Assembly: GCA_047639165.1 (NCBI GenBank)
Contig: JBLINH010000005.1
Location: 1-42,277, forward strand
Source: JBLINH01 sp047639165
GTDB taxonomy: Bacteria; Patescibacteriota; Minisyncoccia; Phycocordibacterales; JAACPR01
Direction: 5' to 3'
Length of the DNA: 42,277 nucleotides
Shown: positions 41,380 through 42,277 of the stretch, one piece after another
Numbering within the stretch: position 1 is the stretch's first letter
Layout: every line of letters begins with the position of its first letter
Translations under genes and position numbers: made by a program
The notes under the pieces: generated by a model
Database searches by the model: none
What the model was told of the DNA's origin: nothing
The model's input: only the letters and a program-made list of their open reading frames with translations

Positions 41380-41388
41380 ATATTATCA
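41380..41388 (-). promoter_or_regulatory. Extended -10 promoter element for hisS
   Basis: On the minus strand TGA-TAATAT ends six bases before the hisS ATG. It occupies the position where a -35 for the divergent gene would be. Confidence 0.55.
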
Positions 41389-41399
41389 GATTATTAACG

Positions 41400-41408
41400 T
41401 GATACAAT
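41400..41408 (+). promoter_or_regulatory. Extended -10 promoter element for the 77-residue membrane protein
   Basis: TGA-TACAAT ends six bases before the ATG at 41415, the same element and spacing as at the helicase gene. It lies 11 bases from the opposed hisS element. Confidence 0.6.
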
Positions 41409-41414
41409 TGTTCT

Positions 41415-41648
41415 ATGCTTGATAGTGCTTTAAACATCCAGTCAATTATACCTTTGATAAGTGAAAAGATAATGTGGTTTGCTGTGGTAGTGGTCATATT
41501 AGTGTTCTTTGTAATGTTCTTAGTTTTCAAACATCATTGGAATTACTATGGGATAGATAAGAAGAATAGGGTGTTTGTACGACTACTATATACCACAGGA
41601 TCATTTTTGATATTACTATCATTATCAGCCATAGCTTTCATTTACTAA
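41415..41648 (+). CDS. Small two-helix membrane protein, 77 aa
   Basis: Two hydrophobic helices (about 18-39, WFAVVVVILVFFVMFLVF, and 57-76) flank a short charged cytoplasmic loop HHWNYYGIDKKNRVFVRLLY. No family is recognised. The gene stops one base before the PH-domain protein begins, so the two are very likely co-translated and may form one membrane complex. The start follows the extended -10 by six bases and there is no other reasonable start. Confidence 0.8.
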   Translation: MLDSALNIQSIIPLISEKIMWFAVVVVILVFFVMFLVFKHHWNYYGIDKKNRVFVRLLYTTGSFLILLSLSAIAFIY

Positions 41649-41649
41649 T

Positions 41650-42177
41650 ATGGGAATTATATTCGACAAAGACGAAAAGATTATCTTGGTGGAGAGAAAA
41701 CATTGGTTTATCTTTGCTACAGAAATATTCGGATTACTAATAACACTATTCGTTCCTCTCCTATTACTGGTTGTTGCTGGAGTTTTTTCTTCAGAGATAC
41801 AAGTTAGTTGGAGTATGATAAAGGTAATATCATTTGGATACTTACTTTGGGTTTTCTTTATCTGGAATGCAATTTTCCTTGCTTGGACCGATTACTACTT
41901 AGATGTGATTGTTGTTACAAACCAAAGGATTGTTGATATAGATCAAAAGGGATTATTCAGAAGAGAAGTTTCAACACTCCACCTCTCAAAAATTCAAGAT
42001 GTTACATCTGAAGTTCATGGAATACTTCCTACATTTCTAGGTTACGGAGATTTGCATGTTCAAACTGCAGGGCAACAAAGAGAGTTTGTCGTGAAGAGTA
42101 TAAATAACCCGATAAGGGTTCGGCAGGTGGCTAGTGAAGCTATAGAAGAGTATAGGAACAAGATGAGGATTAGTTAA
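41650..42177 (+). CDS. Membrane protein with bacterial PH domain (bPH2 / DUF304 type)
   Basis: A 175-residue protein. A short N-terminal piece (GIIFDKDEKIILVERKHW) precedes two membrane helices at about 18-46 and 56-77. The C-terminal half is the YdbS-like PH fold, with YLDVIVVTNQRIVDIDQKGLFRREVSTLHLSKIQDV, typical of DUF304, then GILPTFLGYGDLHVQTAG. Function in bacteria is poorly known; related proteins occur in stress or envelope settings. It is coupled to the preceding 77-residue membrane protein. After its stop no terminator is seen. Confidence 0.9.
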   Translation: MGIIFDKDEKIILVERKHWFIFATEIFGLLITLFVPLLLLVVAGVFSSEIQVSWSMIKVISFGYLLWVFFIWNAIFLAWTDYYLDVIVVTNQRIVDIDQKGLFRREVSTLHLSKIQDVTSEVHGILPTFLGYGDLHVQTAGQQREFVVKSINNPIRVRQVASEAIEEYRNKMRIS

Positions 42178-42232
42178 AGAAATCTTTTTTACTTAAGCCT
42201 TATTTGCGAATAATTACTATCAATGTACCTTT

Positions 42233-42238
42233 TATAAT
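42233..42238 (+). promoter_or_regulatory. Possible -10 element for a gene beyond the window
   Basis: TATAAT occurs in the last 100 bases, which contain no gene. No convincing -35 is seen. A GGAG (42257-42260) further on could be a ribosome binding site for a start outside the window. Confidence 0.25.
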
Positions 42239-42277
42239 ATTTAAATTAATTTCTTTGGAGTTAGAGAAGTAACTTTA

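Overview
The window is AT-rich, gene-dense bacterial chromosome, most likely from a Candidate Phyla Radiation (Patescibacteria) bacterium of Parcubacteria type. The case rests on shortened core proteins (ThrRS without a TGS domain, a 749-residue SMC), very small gaps between genes, a DUF5663-type protein beside a VirB4/TraC-like ATPase, and a secreted repeat protein ending in a VPYTG plus membrane-anchor tail. This is inference from protein features. There is no rRNA in the window, and I found no tRNA, CRISPR array, insertion sequence or origin.

Layout. 1-753: 3' part of an exported PKD-like repeat protein, then a bidirectional terminator. 804-5723 (minus): dnaE then thrS. 5724-6110: a decayed small ORF, then a consensus promoter that feeds straight into a hairpin terminator. 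6111-7526: NYN-domain nuclease, rnhB and a small gene with the strongest ribosome binding site in the window. 7527-7652: a structured, GC-richer segment ending in a strong terminator. 7696-12274: rpmF, a NusB-Nudix fusion, rnc, a small orphan gene, smc and a 23-codon membrane microprotein. 12275-19521: divergent locus of a VirB4/TraC-like ATPase (minus) and DUF5663 plus a 1367-residue glycosyltransferase-like protein (plus). 19524-24201: rnr (minus), then rpsP, khpA, an unknown two-helix membrane protein in its own transcription unit, and trmD; rimM and rplS are absent from their usual places. 24391-34283: rpoB, rpoC, dnaG and rpoD in one run. 34327-37663: a helicase-nuclease fusion and a small orphan gene. 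37714-42177: a DsbA-like protein divergent from uppP, a frameshifted small gene, a DEDDy exonuclease and hisS (minus), and two membrane proteins, the second with a bacterial PH domain.

How it works together. Nearly all genes serve information processing: replication (dnaE, dnaG, smc), transcription (rpoB, rpoC, rpoD, nusB), translation (thrS, hisS, rpmF, rpsP, trmD) and RNA turnover (rnc, rnr, rnhB). The envelope genes are the surface protein, DsbA-like oxidase, uppP and PH-domain protein; the paired cysteines in the surface repeats are plausible DsbA substrates.

A recurring regulatory pattern is an extended -10 element (TGN followed by a TATAAT-like hexamer) only 6-8 bases before the start codon, which predicts leaderless mRNAs for at least eight genes. 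Against that background, a few small units stand out with full -35/-10 promoters, structured leaders and their own terminators. The core enzymes also carry unusual features: DnaG has lost three of its four zinc ligands, SMC seems to lack a hinge, NusB is fused to a degenerate Nudix domain, RpoD has a lysine-rich tail and S16 has an acidic repeat tail.
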